NCBI GenBank assembly: GCA_001802655.1
Contig: MGZO01000122.1
Coordinates: 26,766-48,417 of the forward strand
DNA: 21,652 bases
Source of the DNA: Hydrogenophilales bacterium RIFOXYD1_FULL_62_11
GTDB lineage: Bacteria; Pseudomonadota; Gammaproteobacteria; Burkholderiales; Thiobacillaceae
Reading direction: 5' to 3'
In this document: positions 1-7,050 of the stretch, piece after piece
Numbering within the stretch: the first letter of the stretch is position 1
Layout: each line of letters begins with the position of its first letter
Translations under genes and position numbers: made by a program
Notes under the pieces: model-generated
The model's database searches: none
Told to the model about the DNA's origin: nothing
What the model saw: only the letters and a program-made list of their open reading frames with translations

Positions 1-260
1 AGTGTGGGCGCAGCTTCGACCAGACTGGTGCACCCAAGCGACCCGGCCATGCGTATGTCACGCGCCATGGTATCCAGGGCATAACGCGCGCTTTCCTGCA
101 TGCGTGCCATGTTTTCAGTATTCCGGAACGACTGGCGGCTGCCCAGGTAAAGATAGCCCACCCCAGCCACCACAAGCGAACCCAGGGTGATAGCAATCAT
201 GAGTTCGACCAGTCTGAAACCGCGCTGACCCGATCCCGAGGAGGTTGAACGCATGCTCAT
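1..260 (-). CDS. pilW: PilW, type IV pilus minor pilin (partial, N-terminal 86 residues)
   Basis: Only the 5' part lies in the window; the gene continues past base 1. The protein opens with a class III prepilin signal: a short basic leader ending QRG, then FRLVELMIAITLGS, with the conserved Glu at mature position 5 and a hydrophobic helix of about 20 residues. The following stretch (SRQSFRNTENMARMQESARYALDTMARDIRMAG) is the pattern usual just after the helix in PilW. Minor pilins of this class prime pilus assembly in the inner membrane together with PilV, PilX, PilE and FimT. The ATG at 260 overlaps the pilV stop as ATGA, so the two are probably translationally coupled. Mature residue 2 is Arg rather than the usual Thr. 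The PilW assignment rests on the N-terminus and gene order only. Confidence 0.85.
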   Translation of the reverse strand, partial: MSMRSTSSGSGQRGFRLVELMIAITLGSLVVAGVGYLYLGSRQSFRNTENMARMQESARYALDTMARDIRMAGSLGCTSLVEAAPT

Positions 261-667
261 AACCGGCTCCTCACTGTGAATTTTTGTGCAGCATCACCGC
301 CCGTTCCGCGCGCGTCGTTCCACTGGATGCCCACGGTCACTTCACCCGCCGCATTGATGGCAACCTCACCATCGCCTTCGGGCAAAGCGTTGGCAATCAT
401 GGCTTTCCAGTCGGCGACATCGGCACCGGCCAGTCCACCTGCTGCCGATGCGCCAGGTATGCCAACAACGTAACCTGCCGCGTTCGGGCGATTTGTGCGC
501 ATCCGATCCATCACGTCGTAAGCAAGCCAAGTGGCCTGGGAACGGTAGTAGGCGCTGTGGTTATTGCGCAGACTGGATGCCATCAATCCGGCAAGCCCGA
601 GCAAGCCTATTGATAACACCAGCATGGCGACCATCACTTCGAGCAGGGTAAAGCCTTTTTGACGCAT
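257..667 (-). CDS. pilV: PilV, type IV pilus modification/minor pilin
   Basis: This is a 136-residue prepilin with leader MRQKG, cleaved before FTLLEVMVAMLVLSIGLLG, with Glu at mature position 5 and a long hydrophobic helix. The helix is followed by a segment (SLRNNHSAYYRSQATWLAYDVMDRMRTN) characteristic of PilV. It is expected in the inner membrane as part of the minor-pilin complex that starts pilus assembly, after cleavage by PilD. The start is firm: GAGG at 675-678 sits 7 bases upstream of the ATG, and the stop of the preceding fimT-like gene (677-679) overlaps this ribosome binding site. It overlaps pilW by 4 bases. The C-terminal domain is short and lacks obvious cysteines. Confidence 0.9.
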   Translation of the reverse strand: MRQKGFTLLEVMVAMLVLSIGLLGLAGLMASSLRNNHSAYYRSQATWLAYDVMDRMRTNRPNAAGYVVGIPGASAAGGLAGADVADWKAMIANALPEGDGEVAINAAGEVTVGIQWNDARGTGGDAAQKFTVRSRL

Positions 668-676
668 GGTTTTTCC

Positions 677-1216
677 TCAGGGACACACGGCGGCCGGGTT
701 GACGATACGCGCGCGCCCCGCTGTAACAATTTCAACATCACGCCCATTCACGCCTGCGACGCCTGGGCACACCGTGAACCTCGCCACAGCAGTCAGACTG
801 GGTGTACCAGACGGCAGATAAGAAATAAAATTGGCGACGTTGGCAGTCGCAGTTGCGGTACTGGTTCCACTCAGCGCGGGAAACACCTGTATGGGCTGAT
901 CCGTGCCATCCACCGTGCCGGCCACGCCGCCGTCAGTAAACACCATCCAGCCCTGCGCCCACGTCCCGCCTGCCACACAAGCACCGCCGGACCCCTTGCA
1001 TACGCTCACCCGGGTGCTGCGCTTGACCGCTTCGCTACGTGCGATTTGCAAGGCCGACAGGAGGTCATTGCTCTGCGACGACATACGGCCATTCAAAACA
1101 AAGCTTTGATAACTTGGTACAGCAATTGACAGCAGAATGGCGGCTACCGCCATCGTGACCAGCAACTCGATCAGCGTAAATCCGTTGCGCATGCGCGTTG
1201 TATGCAGTTTTTCCAT
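677..1216 (-). CDS. fimT: FimT/GspH-family pseudopilin, copy 2
   Basis: This is a 179-residue prepilin-like protein with leader ending RNG, then FTLIELLVTMAVAAILLSIAVPSY, Glu at mature position 5. The family signature LQIARSEAVKR follows at about residues 55-65, then VCKG, WAQGWMVFTDGG, FISYLPSG and a C-terminal CPG...CP region, typical of FimT/GspH (GspH-like domain). FimT-type proteins are minor pilins; some bind DNA during natural transformation, but nothing here shows that for this copy. Start choice is uncertain: ATG 1216 was chosen over GTG 1234 and ATG 1192, and none has a strong ribosome binding site. It is paralogous to the next gene upstream (1360-1878) and lies 9 bases before pilV, so the four pilin genes form a likely operon. 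Confidence 0.88.
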   Translation of the reverse strand: MEKLHTTRMRNGFTLIELLVTMAVAAILLSIAVPSYQSFVLNGRMSSQSNDLLSALQIARSEAVKRSTRVSVCKGSGGACVAGGTWAQGWMVFTDGGVAGTVDGTDQPIQVFPALSGTSTATATANVANFISYLPSGTPSLTAVARFTVCPGVAGVNGRDVEIVTAGRARIVNPAAVCP

Positions 1217-1359
1217 GAGTCGAACCGTAGCCACACTCTTGATTGCATGCCAGACATTGCCGACAAACGGCGGATTTGACCGAACACATGGAATTAATCA
1301 GAGGCGAGACGCAGGATTTGAAGCAGACTTGCCACCACCCCACCAGTATGTCCGGGAAC
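1217..1359 (-). other. Intergenic gap between the two fimT-like genes
   Basis: About 140 bases separate the two fimT-like genes. I see no convincing coding region, no hairpin followed by a T tract, and no clear sigma-70 promoter. A short GCCG/CGGC inverted repeat near 1259-1271 is too weak to call a terminator. Confidence 0.4.
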
Positions 1360-1878
1360 TCAGCAGCCTGCACTTTCAAGCCGAACTCGCCCTGTCTTGT
1401 TCACGATGACCTTGCGCGCATTGCCTGCCAGGCACACGCGCATCGCATCGTTTGGCAAACCGAATGATCCCTTGCTCCTGCCATCCGGCAAATAACTGAC
1501 AAATTGACTGAAGTTGACCGCGGTAATGATGGCATTGGGAGCGCCACCATAAACATGGATCACGGTATCAGATGACTCCACTACGCCCCAGGCACCAAAA
1601 TCAACAAAAACCAGCCAGCCCTGTTGCCATCCCCCCGCGTTGCTGCAACTCGCGCTTGAGCTTGATGCATTGGCGCTTTTGCAGACAGTGACGCGCTGGC
1701 CGCGCTTGACCGCTTCAGACCTTGCCAACTGCAAAGCGACAACCAGTTCGTTAGTCACGGCCGCCAATTTATTGGTATTTGCCAGAAAGGCATAGCCCGG
1801 AATAGCAATCGCCAATAAAATCGCCCCCACCGCCAAAGTAACCAGCAATTCGACCAGTGTGAATCCACGTCTGCCCAT
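1360..1878 (-). CDS. fimT: FimT/GspH-family pseudopilin, copy 1
   Basis: This is a 172-residue prepilin: leader MGRRG, then FTLVELLVTLAVGAILLAIAIPGY, Glu at mature position 5. It shares with its downstream neighbour the blocks LQLARSEAVKR, VTVCKS, WQQGWLVFVDFG, FVSYLPDG and RVCLAG, so the two are tandem paralogues of the FimT/GspH family. Between the first cysteine pair it carries a serine-rich insert (SANASSSSASCSNAGG) missing from the other copy. ATG 1878 was chosen because AAAGGGG (1885-1891) lies 6 bases upstream and the leader then has the usual length; ATG 1884 would leave no spacer, and TTG 1914 is unlikely. It is the first gene of the leftward pilin operon and lies divergent to thiO. 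Confidence 0.9.
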   Translation of the reverse strand: MGRRGFTLVELLVTLAVGAILLAIAIPGYAFLANTNKLAAVTNELVVALQLARSEAVKRGQRVTVCKSANASSSSASCSNAGGWQQGWLVFVDFGAWGVVESSDTVIHVYGGAPNAIITAVNFSQFVSYLPDGRSKGSFGLPNDAMRVCLAGNARKVIVNKTGRVRLESAGC

Positions 1879-1941
1879 TTCCATCCCCTTTGTTTTTTCA
1901 TTTCGGGGATACAACTTGCCATGCTACGGATGCCGCATCTA

Positions 1942-1957
1942 TACAACTTTAGTTGTA
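1942..1957. promoter_or_regulatory. Palindrome in the fimT-thiO divergent region (possible operator)
   Basis: A perfect inverted repeat TACAACT-TT-AGTTGTA lies between the divergent fimT and thiO starts. ATACAACTT also occurs at 1909-1917 as a direct repeat of its left arm, 32 bases away. The position fits a regulator site shared by the two promoters, but there is no match to a known operator that I recognise. The role is inferred. Confidence 0.3.
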
Positions 1958-1967
1958 GGCACTGCCT

Positions 1968-3071
1968 GTGCATGAACTAACCACGCTGAAATCGAATGCG
2001 TCCGCCATCGTTTTAGGTGCGGGGGTATCAGGCTTGAGCGTTGCGCGGGCTCTTCTTCAGCGTGGCTATAGCGTGACGCTTCTGGAACGCGGCGAAGCCG
2101 GAGCCGAATCCTCTTGGGCAGGCGGCGGCATTCTGTCGCCGCTATTGCCGTGGGATTACACCGAGCCTTTATCCAGGCTGGCGCTCCGTTCGATGACTGC
2201 CTATTCAGACTGGATCGCGGCTATTGAAGCGCAATCCGGGATGCACGCCGAATACTGGCGCTGCGGGATGCAGGCGCGGGAGGTGGCAGAGCCGGATACC
2301 GCACTTGCCTGGTGCCATGCTCATGGCTTGGCCGCGCAGCGTGACCTCACGCAATCCCGTGACAACCTCTGGCTACCCGGCATCGCCCAGGTTCGCAATC
2401 CACGCCTAGTAATGGCATTGCGCGAAGCGGTTACCCGACTGGGCGGAGTCATTCACACGCATTGCGCGGTCGAGTCGGTTTCCAGCCAAGGCGGACGCAT
2501 GGTGGCTGTTCACACGTTAAAGGGTACGTATATGGCAGACCAGTTTGTGGTGGCCACGGGTGCCTGGGCAGGTTCTGCGTTGCCGAACCTGCCTGCCGCG
2601 CCCAATATCCGCCCGATTCGCGGGCAGATGCTGCTGTTCAAACTGGAACCCGGCGTGCTCGACACGATTGTGTATCGCAACGGGCTGTATCTGATTCCAC
2701 GCCGGGACGGCCATGTGCTGGTGGGCAGCACGCTGGAAGATGTTGGTTTTGACAAATCGACTGATGGCGCCACGCGGCTGCGGCTGCACGCTGAAGCCGC
2801 CGAACTGTTGCCTGCGCTGGCGGATGTGCAACCGGTGCAGCATTGGGCGGGATTGCGGCCGGGTTCGCCGGACAACATTCCGATCATCGACCGGCATCCG
2901 GATTTTGAGAATGTGTTCATCAATGCCGGGCATTACCGCTACGGAGTGACGCTTGCGCCGGCATCGGCAGAACTGCTGGTGGCATTGATGGATGACACGT
3001 CCCCGGCGTTCGACCCAACGCCTTATAGCTGGCAGGCTGCACTTGAACGGCGCTGGATTCCGGGCCGCTAG
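1968..3071 (+). CDS. thiO: ThiO-like glycine oxidase, FAD-dependent
   Basis: This 367-residue cytoplasmic flavoenzyme has the normal length for glycine oxidase. The N-terminal Rossmann motif GAGVSG (residues 17-22) binds FAD, with Glu40 at the end of strand 2, followed by SSWAGGGILSP (48-58), IRGQM (217-221) and a C-terminal GLRPGSPDNIPIID (295-308) and GHYRYGVTLAP (321-331), all usual in ThiO/DadA-like oxidases. In the ThiO family the enzyme oxidises glycine to iminoglycine for the thiazole moiety of thiamine. Start is GTG 1968; TAGG at 1956-1959 is a weak ribosome binding site and an in-frame TAG at 1956 blocks extension. No thiS, thiG or other thi gene is nearby, so the thiamine role comes from the family, and another amine or D-amino acid substrate is possible. 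Confidence 0.87.
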   Translation: MHELTTLKSNASAIVLGAGVSGLSVARALLQRGYSVTLLERGEAGAESSWAGGGILSPLLPWDYTEPLSRLALRSMTAYSDWIAAIEAQSGMHAEYWRCGMQAREVAEPDTALAWCHAHGLAAQRDLTQSRDNLWLPGIAQVRNPRLVMALREAVTRLGGVIHTHCAVESVSSQGGRMVAVHTLKGTYMADQFVVATGAWAGSALPNLPAAPNIRPIRGQMLLFKLEPGVLDTIVYRNGLYLIPRRDGHVLVGSTLEDVGFDKSTDGATRLRLHAEAAELLPALADVQPVQHWAGLRPGSPDNIPIIDRHPDFENVFINAGHYRYGVTLAPASAELLVALMDDTSPAFDPTPYSWQAALERRWIPGR

Positions 3072-3201
3072 GCGTTGCATGCAAGCGACTTGCCTTACAC
3101 TTTGCGCACCCCGCCTGTACCCCCCTCTGCATGCTTCAAGCCGCGACCCGCATTCCCTTCCATGAATCGTCTCTCCCGGCACCGTGACTGAATCTGCCGT
3201 G
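3072..3201 (+). other. Intergenic gap, thiO to ELM1-family gene
   Basis: About 130 bases with no credible gene. It holds the small palindrome TTGCATGCAA (3075-3084) and a related TGCATGC near 3129. No U-tract terminator or clear promoter is seen. Confidence 0.4.
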
Positions 3202-4107
3202 ATGCCTGCGCTCAACGTTTGGGTCATCAGCGATGGCAAACCCGGGCATGTCAACCAATCACTGGGGCTGGCCGAGGCGCTGGCGTGGGCGACCCCTGCC
3301 CGCATTCACCGCCTGACTGCCCTGCCCGCCTGGCGCGCCTGGCTAATGCTGCTGTTCAAAATCTCGCCGGATCAAACGCAGCCCGTCCCCGATCTGATCG
3401 TCGGCGCAGGGCATGCCACGCATCTGACGCTGCTGGCGGCACGGCGCGCTCGCGGTGGCCGCGCTGTGGTATTGATGAAGCCAAGCCTGCCGCGCCGCTG
3501 GTTCGACCTGTGCATCCTGCCGCAGCACGATGGCGTCGCGGCTGATGCGCATACGCTGGTGACCGAGGGTGCGCTCAATCGCATTCGCCCATCTAGCGTA
3601 CGCAACCCGGAACGCGGGCTGATCCTGATTGGCGGGGTCTCGTCGCATTTCGAATGGGATAGCGATGCAATACAGGTGCAGATCAAAAGCATCCTGGCGC
3701 GCACGCCCGGCATGCACTGGACACTGACCACTTCGCGCCGTACGCCAACGGATTTTCTGTCAATACTGCCGGCGCACCCCAGGCTGACTGTCGTTCCCCA
3801 TACGGCCACCCCACCCGACTGGTTGCCCGATCAATTCGCTCACAGCGACGCGGTGTGGGTCACACCAGACAGCGCCTCGATGGTTTACGAAGCCCTGTCG
3901 GCAGGTGCCGATGTCGGCGTGTTTGATCTGCCGGTCAACCCAAGAAGCCGCGTCGGCTGGGCGATTTCACGCCTCGCCGATGCCCGTCGCATCACGCGCT
4001 TTGCAAGCTGGTGTGCACATGAAAAATTAAACCCCAACACGCAACCGCTGGCCGAGGCTGACCGCTGCGCCGCATGGATTCTGGAATGGCTGAAGAAAAA
4101 AAACTGA
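3202..4107 (+). CDS. ELM1-family (mitochondrial fission ELM1-like) protein, GT-B-like
   Basis: About 301 residues, opening with the hallmark VWVISDGKPGHVNQSLGLAE. Further blocks are DLIVGAGHATHLTLLAARR, VVLMKPSLPRRWFDLCILPQHDG, LILIGGVSSHFEWD, TTSRRTP and VTPDSASMVYEALSAGADVGVFDLP. This matches the bacterial members of the family named after plant ELM1 (DUF1022). The C-terminal part looks like the nucleotide-sugar half of a GT-B fold, and bacterial members commonly sit beside lipopolysaccharide glycosyltransferases, so a role in envelope glycan synthesis is inferred; no reaction is established. ATG 3202 was preferred over GTG 3184, though neither has a good ribosome binding site. The 3' end overlaps the next glycosyltransferase gene and ends in A AAA AAC TGA, a possible slippery site. 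Confidence 0.82.
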   Translation: MPALNVWVISDGKPGHVNQSLGLAEALAWATPARIHRLTALPAWRAWLMLLFKISPDQTQPVPDLIVGAGHATHLTLLAARRARGGRAVVLMKPSLPRRWFDLCILPQHDGVAADAHTLVTEGALNRIRPSSVRNPERGLILIGGVSSHFEWDSDAIQVQIKSILARTPGMHWTLTTSRRTPTDFLSILPAHPRLTVVPHTATPPDWLPDQFAHSDAVWVTPDSASMVYEALSAGADVGVFDLPVNPRSRVGWAISRLADARRITRFASWCAHEKLNPNTQPLAEADRCAAWILEWLKKKN

Positions 4108-5216
4108 CGGTATTGCAACTGCTGCCTGCGCTCGAATCAGGCGGGGTGGAACGCGGCACGCTCGAGATCGCGCAAGCGTTGGTGGCGCGCGGCCACCACG
4201 CACTGGTGATGTCGGCCGGTGGACGGCAGGTGCCGTCCCTGGTTGCAGCGGGAGGCGAGCACTTCGCCTGGCCGATTGGCCACAAGCGCTTCAAAACGCT
4301 GCTACTGGTCGGCAAGTTGCGCAAATTCCTGCTGGAGCAAAAGGTCGACATTCTTCACGCGCGTTCGCGTGTGCCTGCATGGATCGCGTATTTCGCGTGG
4401 CGCGGCATGAACCCGGCCACGCGCCCGCGCTTCATCACCACCGTGCATGGCCTGTATGGCGTCAATCGCTACAGCGGCATCATGACGCGCGGCGAACGGG
4501 TGATTGCTGTATCGAATACCGTGCGCGATTACATCCTGAGCGAATACCCCGACACGCTGCCGTGGCATGTGCAGGTAATCCATCGTGGTGTTGATGGTGC
4601 GGCCTATCCGCACGGCTGGAAACCCGACCCAGTCTGGCAGCAGGCATTTTTTGCCCAGTTTCCACAAGCGGCCGGCAAGCTGCTGCTCACCCTGCCGGGC
4701 CGCATCACGCGGCTGAAAGGGCACGAAGACCTGATCGAATTGATTGCGCGGCTCAAGCGACGTGGACTGCCTGTGCATGGTCTGATCGCGGGTGGTGCGT
4801 CTGCGTCCAAGCAGCGCTATCTGCACAAGTTGCGCTACCGCGTACGCAGCATGGAACTGGAGAACAACATCAGTTTCACCGGCCAGCGCGACGATTTGAA
4901 AAACATCCTGGCGATGTCGAATCTGGTGTTGTCACTGTCCACCCAGCCCGAATCGTTTGGCCGCACCACGCTGGAAGCGCTGCGACTGGGCGTGCCGACT
5001 GCGGGTTACGACCACGGCGGTGTGGGTGAAATTTTGCGGACGATTTATCCAGCCGGGCTGTTGCCGCTTGGCCGCATCGACGACACCTTCCAGCGTGTCG
5101 CGCAACTGCTGCAATCCCTCCCCGCGGTTCCGGCTGGCGACTTCTTTCCGCTACGGGAGATGCTGGATCAAACGCTGGATCTGTACGAACAACTGGCGCG
5201 CACGCCACGCCGCTGA
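4086..5216 (+). CDS. GT-B glycosyltransferase, family 4 (WaaG/RfaG-like)
   Basis: A 376-residue cytoplasmic or membrane-associated retaining glycosyltransferase. The N-terminal half has LQLLPALESGGVERGTLE, the donor-acceptor loop typical of family 4, and VDILHARSRVPAW. The C-terminal half has GRITRLKGHEDLIELI, GQRDDLKNILAMSNLVLS and the E-x7-E motif ESFGRTTLE (about residues 289-297), followed by EALRLGVPTAGYDHGGVGEIL. Family members move a hexose from a nucleotide sugar onto lipopolysaccharide or polysaccharide acceptors; the substrate cannot be read here. ATG 4086 gives a 22-base overlap with the ELM1-family gene; ATG 4074 is the alternative. The pair is presumably co-expressed. It ends 4 bases from the convergent wbpM-like gene with no visible terminator between. 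Confidence 0.88.
   Translation: MAEEKKLTVLQLLPALESGGVERGTLEIAQALVARGHHALVMSAGGRQVPSLVAAGGEHFAWPIGHKRFKTLLLVGKLRKFLLEQKVDILHARSRVPAWIAYFAWRGMNPATRPRFITTVHGLYGVNRYSGIMTRGERVIAVSNTVRDYILSEYPDTLPWHVQVIHRGVDGAAYPHGWKPDPVWQQAFFAQFPQAAGKLLLTLPGRITRLKGHEDLIELIARLKRRGLPVHGLIAGGASASKQRYLHKLRYRVRSMELENNISFTGQRDDLKNILAMSNLVLSLSTQPESFGRTTLEALRLGVPTAGYDHGGVGEILRTIYPAGLLPLGRIDDTFQRVAQLLQSLPAVPAGDFFPLREMLDQTLDLYEQLARTPRR
4096..4107 (+). promoter_or_regulatory. Candidate -1 ribosomal frameshift site (A AAA AAC TGA)
   Basis: An eight-A run (4096-4103) followed by C and the TGA of the ELM1-family gene places the heptamer A AAA AAC exactly in zero-frame register at 4098-4104. A -1 slip there would read AAA AAA CTG ACG, which is the frame of the overlapping glycosyltransferase, and would give a fused ELM1-glycosyltransferase protein. 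The sequence arrangement is direct; that frameshifting happens is inference. No strong downstream hairpin was recognised by eye. Confidence 0.3.
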
Positions 5217-5220
5217 AGGC

Positions 5221-7050
5221 TCACACCGTCTCCGGCTGGTATTCCGGCACCCAGGTTTTCAGCTGGCGTTTGACTGTGGCTTCGTCGTGCGGATCAGCAT
5301 GTGCCAGCCAGGCCAGACATTCGGCATGCCAGTCCACATTGGCCGCGCGCGCCTGAGCCACGCGCAGTTTGGGATGCGGCGTGGGCAAGGTCGATTCGTC
5401 ATCGGCAAGCAGTTCTTCGTAGAGTTTTTCGCCGGGGCGCAGGCCGGTGTATTCGATGCGAATGCGATCGACGTCTGCGCCCGACAGCCGAATCATCAGC
5501 TTGGCCAGTTCGGCGATTTTCACCGGCTCGCCCATGTCGAGCACGAAGATCTCGCCGCCCTTGCCCATCAGCCCGGCCTGCAACACCAGTTGCGCGGCTT
5601 CGGGAATCGACATGAAATAGCGCGTGATGTCGGGGTGCGTCACCGTCACTGGCCCGCCCGCCTCGATCTGTTGCTGAAACTTGGGGATCACGCTGCCGGA
5701 CGAGCCAAGCACATTGCCAAAACGCACTGACACGAATCGGGTGCCATTCGCCTGCTGCATCGCCTGACAGACCATCTCGGCCAGCCGCTTGGTCGCCCCC
5801 ATGACATTGGTCGGGTTGACCGCCTTGTCGGTGGAAATCATCACGAACTTGCCCACGCCATGTGCCTGTGCTGCTGCTGCAACCACTTGCGTACCCAGCA
5901 CGTTATTGCGCACCGCTTCCCAGGCATTGCTGTTTTCCATCAACGGCACATGCTTGTAGGCGGCGGCATGGAACACCACGGCAGGGCGATGTTCAGCCAT
6001 CACCTGGTTGACCCAGACTGCGTTCTTGACGTCGCCGATCACCGGCACGATCTGCACGCCTGGGAAACGCTGAGGCAATTCCTGTTCCATCGAATACAGG
6101 GCCAGCTCAGACTGCTCGAACAGCACCAGCTTGCCCGGCGCAAAGTGCGCAATCTGGCGGCACAGTTCGGACCCGATCGAGCCGCCCGAACCGGTGACCA
6201 TCACCGTCTGCCCAGTCAGCAACTGATGCAAACCACTGTCGTCGAGCGCCACCGGATCGCGCCCCAGCAAATCATCCAGTTCGATGCGGCGCAAACTGGC
6301 CACCGATACCCGCCCCGCCACCAGATCTTCGAGCGACGGAATCGTCAGCACATTCAAGCCGGCATCGGCGCTGATCTGGGTGATGCGCTTGCGCACTTCG
6401 TGGGCGGCCGACGGCAGCGCCAACACGATGTCCTGCACGTCCATCTTGCGCGCATGGATCGCCACCTCATCCAGTGCGCCCAATACCGGGATGCCCTGCA
6501 CCAGCCGGCGCTGCTTGCTGCGGCTGTCGTCGAGCAGCCCGACCACATGAAAGCCAGCGGGGTTACGTGCCAGTTCGCGCAGCAAGAAATCCGCTGCCGA
6601 ACCCGCCCCCGCCACCAGCACCGGACGGCTGGAAGGATGCAACACACTGGCGAGGCGATGTTCCCTCCAGGCACGGTAGGCCAGACGGCTCCCCCCCATC
6701 ACGATCAGCAACAGTAACGGATCGAGTATCAAAACCGAACGCGGCACCACCGCGTCGATGCGGAACAGGATCAACACCACCGGCACCATCACAGCCGCCA
6801 GTCCAACCGCCAGCACGATGCGCTTGAGATCGGGCAGGCTGGCAAAGCGCCAGATGCCGCGGTACAGGCCAAAGCGCCAGAACACCACGGCCTGCAGCGG
6901 CACCACCCAGAGCAGCGTGGACAGCGCAGCATCCTGAAACTCGGACGGCATTGCGAGATTGAAGCGCAGCCAGTACGCGCCCAGCCAGGCCAGTGCTGCG
7001 ACCAGAATGTCGTGCAGGATGATGGCGAGGGTGCGGGGATTAAGATTCAT
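5221..7050 (-). CDS. wbpM: WbpM/CapD-family UDP-GlcNAc 4,6-dehydratase, membrane-bound
   Basis: A 609-residue protein, the usual length for this class. Four predicted membrane helices cover about residues 7-125, then a first Rossmann-like domain (VLVAGAGSAADFLLREL, 144-160), then the dehydratase domain with VTGSGGSIGSELCRQI (285-300) and STDKAVNPTNVMGATKR (406-422). The SDR Tyr is replaced by Met417, with Lys421 four residues on, as known in WbpM-type dehydratases. The expected reaction is UDP-GlcNAc to UDP-4-keto-6-deoxy-GlcNAc at the cytoplasmic face. The start overlaps the wbpL-like gene by 11 bases. It is last in the leftward operon, after wbpK- and wbpL-like genes, the same order as in the Pseudomonas aeruginosa O-antigen locus, which supports a 6-deoxy-HexNAc product. 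Confidence 0.93.
   Translation of the reverse strand: MNLNPRTLAIILHDILVAALAWLGAYWLRFNLAMPSEFQDAALSTLLWVVPLQAVVFWRFGLYRGIWRFASLPDLKRIVLAVGLAAVMVPVVLILFRIDAVVPRSVLILDPLLLLIVMGGSRLAYRAWREHRLASVLHPSSRPVLVAGAGSAADFLLRELARNPAGFHVVGLLDDSRSKQRRLVQGIPVLGALDEVAIHARKMDVQDIVLALPSAAHEVRKRITQISADAGLNVLTIPSLEDLVAGRVSVASLRRIELDDLLGRDPVALDDSGLHQLLTGQTVMVTGSGGSIGSELCRQIAHFAPGKLVLFEQSELALYSMEQELPQRFPGVQIVPVIGDVKNAVWVNQVMAEHRPAVVFHAAAYKHVPLMENSNAWEAVRNNVLGTQVVAAAAQAHGVGKFVMISTDKAVNPTNVMGATKRLAEMVCQAMQQANGTRFVSVRFGNVLGSSGSVIPKFQQQIEAGGPVTVTHPDITRYFMSIPEAAQLVLQAGLMGKGGEIFVLDMGEPVKIAELAKLMIRLSGADVDRIRIEYTGLRPGEKLYEELLADDESTLPTPHPKLRVAQARAANVDWHAECLAWLAHADPHDEATVKRQLKTWVPEYQPETV

Noticed and set aside
1144..1151. 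GGCGGTAG on the minus strand
   Set aside because: It falls within the coding sequence of the conserved pilin helix (Met-Ala-Val-Ala) and is far from the glycan cluster.
257..1878. Reading the pilin genes as a type II secretion pseudopilin operon (gspH-I-J)
   Set aside because: FimT, PilV and PilW features and order match type IV pilus minor pilins; no gsp gene is adjacent in the window.
2517..3305. 262-codon open frame on the minus strand
   Set aside because: It is antisense to thiO and the next gene start, with arginine/glutamine-rich sequence and no domain.
5205..5235. Bidirectional terminator between the convergent glycosyltransferase and wbpM-like genes
   Set aside because: Only 4 bases separate the stops and no stable stem with flanking T runs is visible.
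5860..6717. 285-codon open frame on the plus strand
   Set aside because: It is the complement of the wbpM-like gene, His/Gln/Arg-rich and without any family motif; an artefact of GC-rich codon structure.
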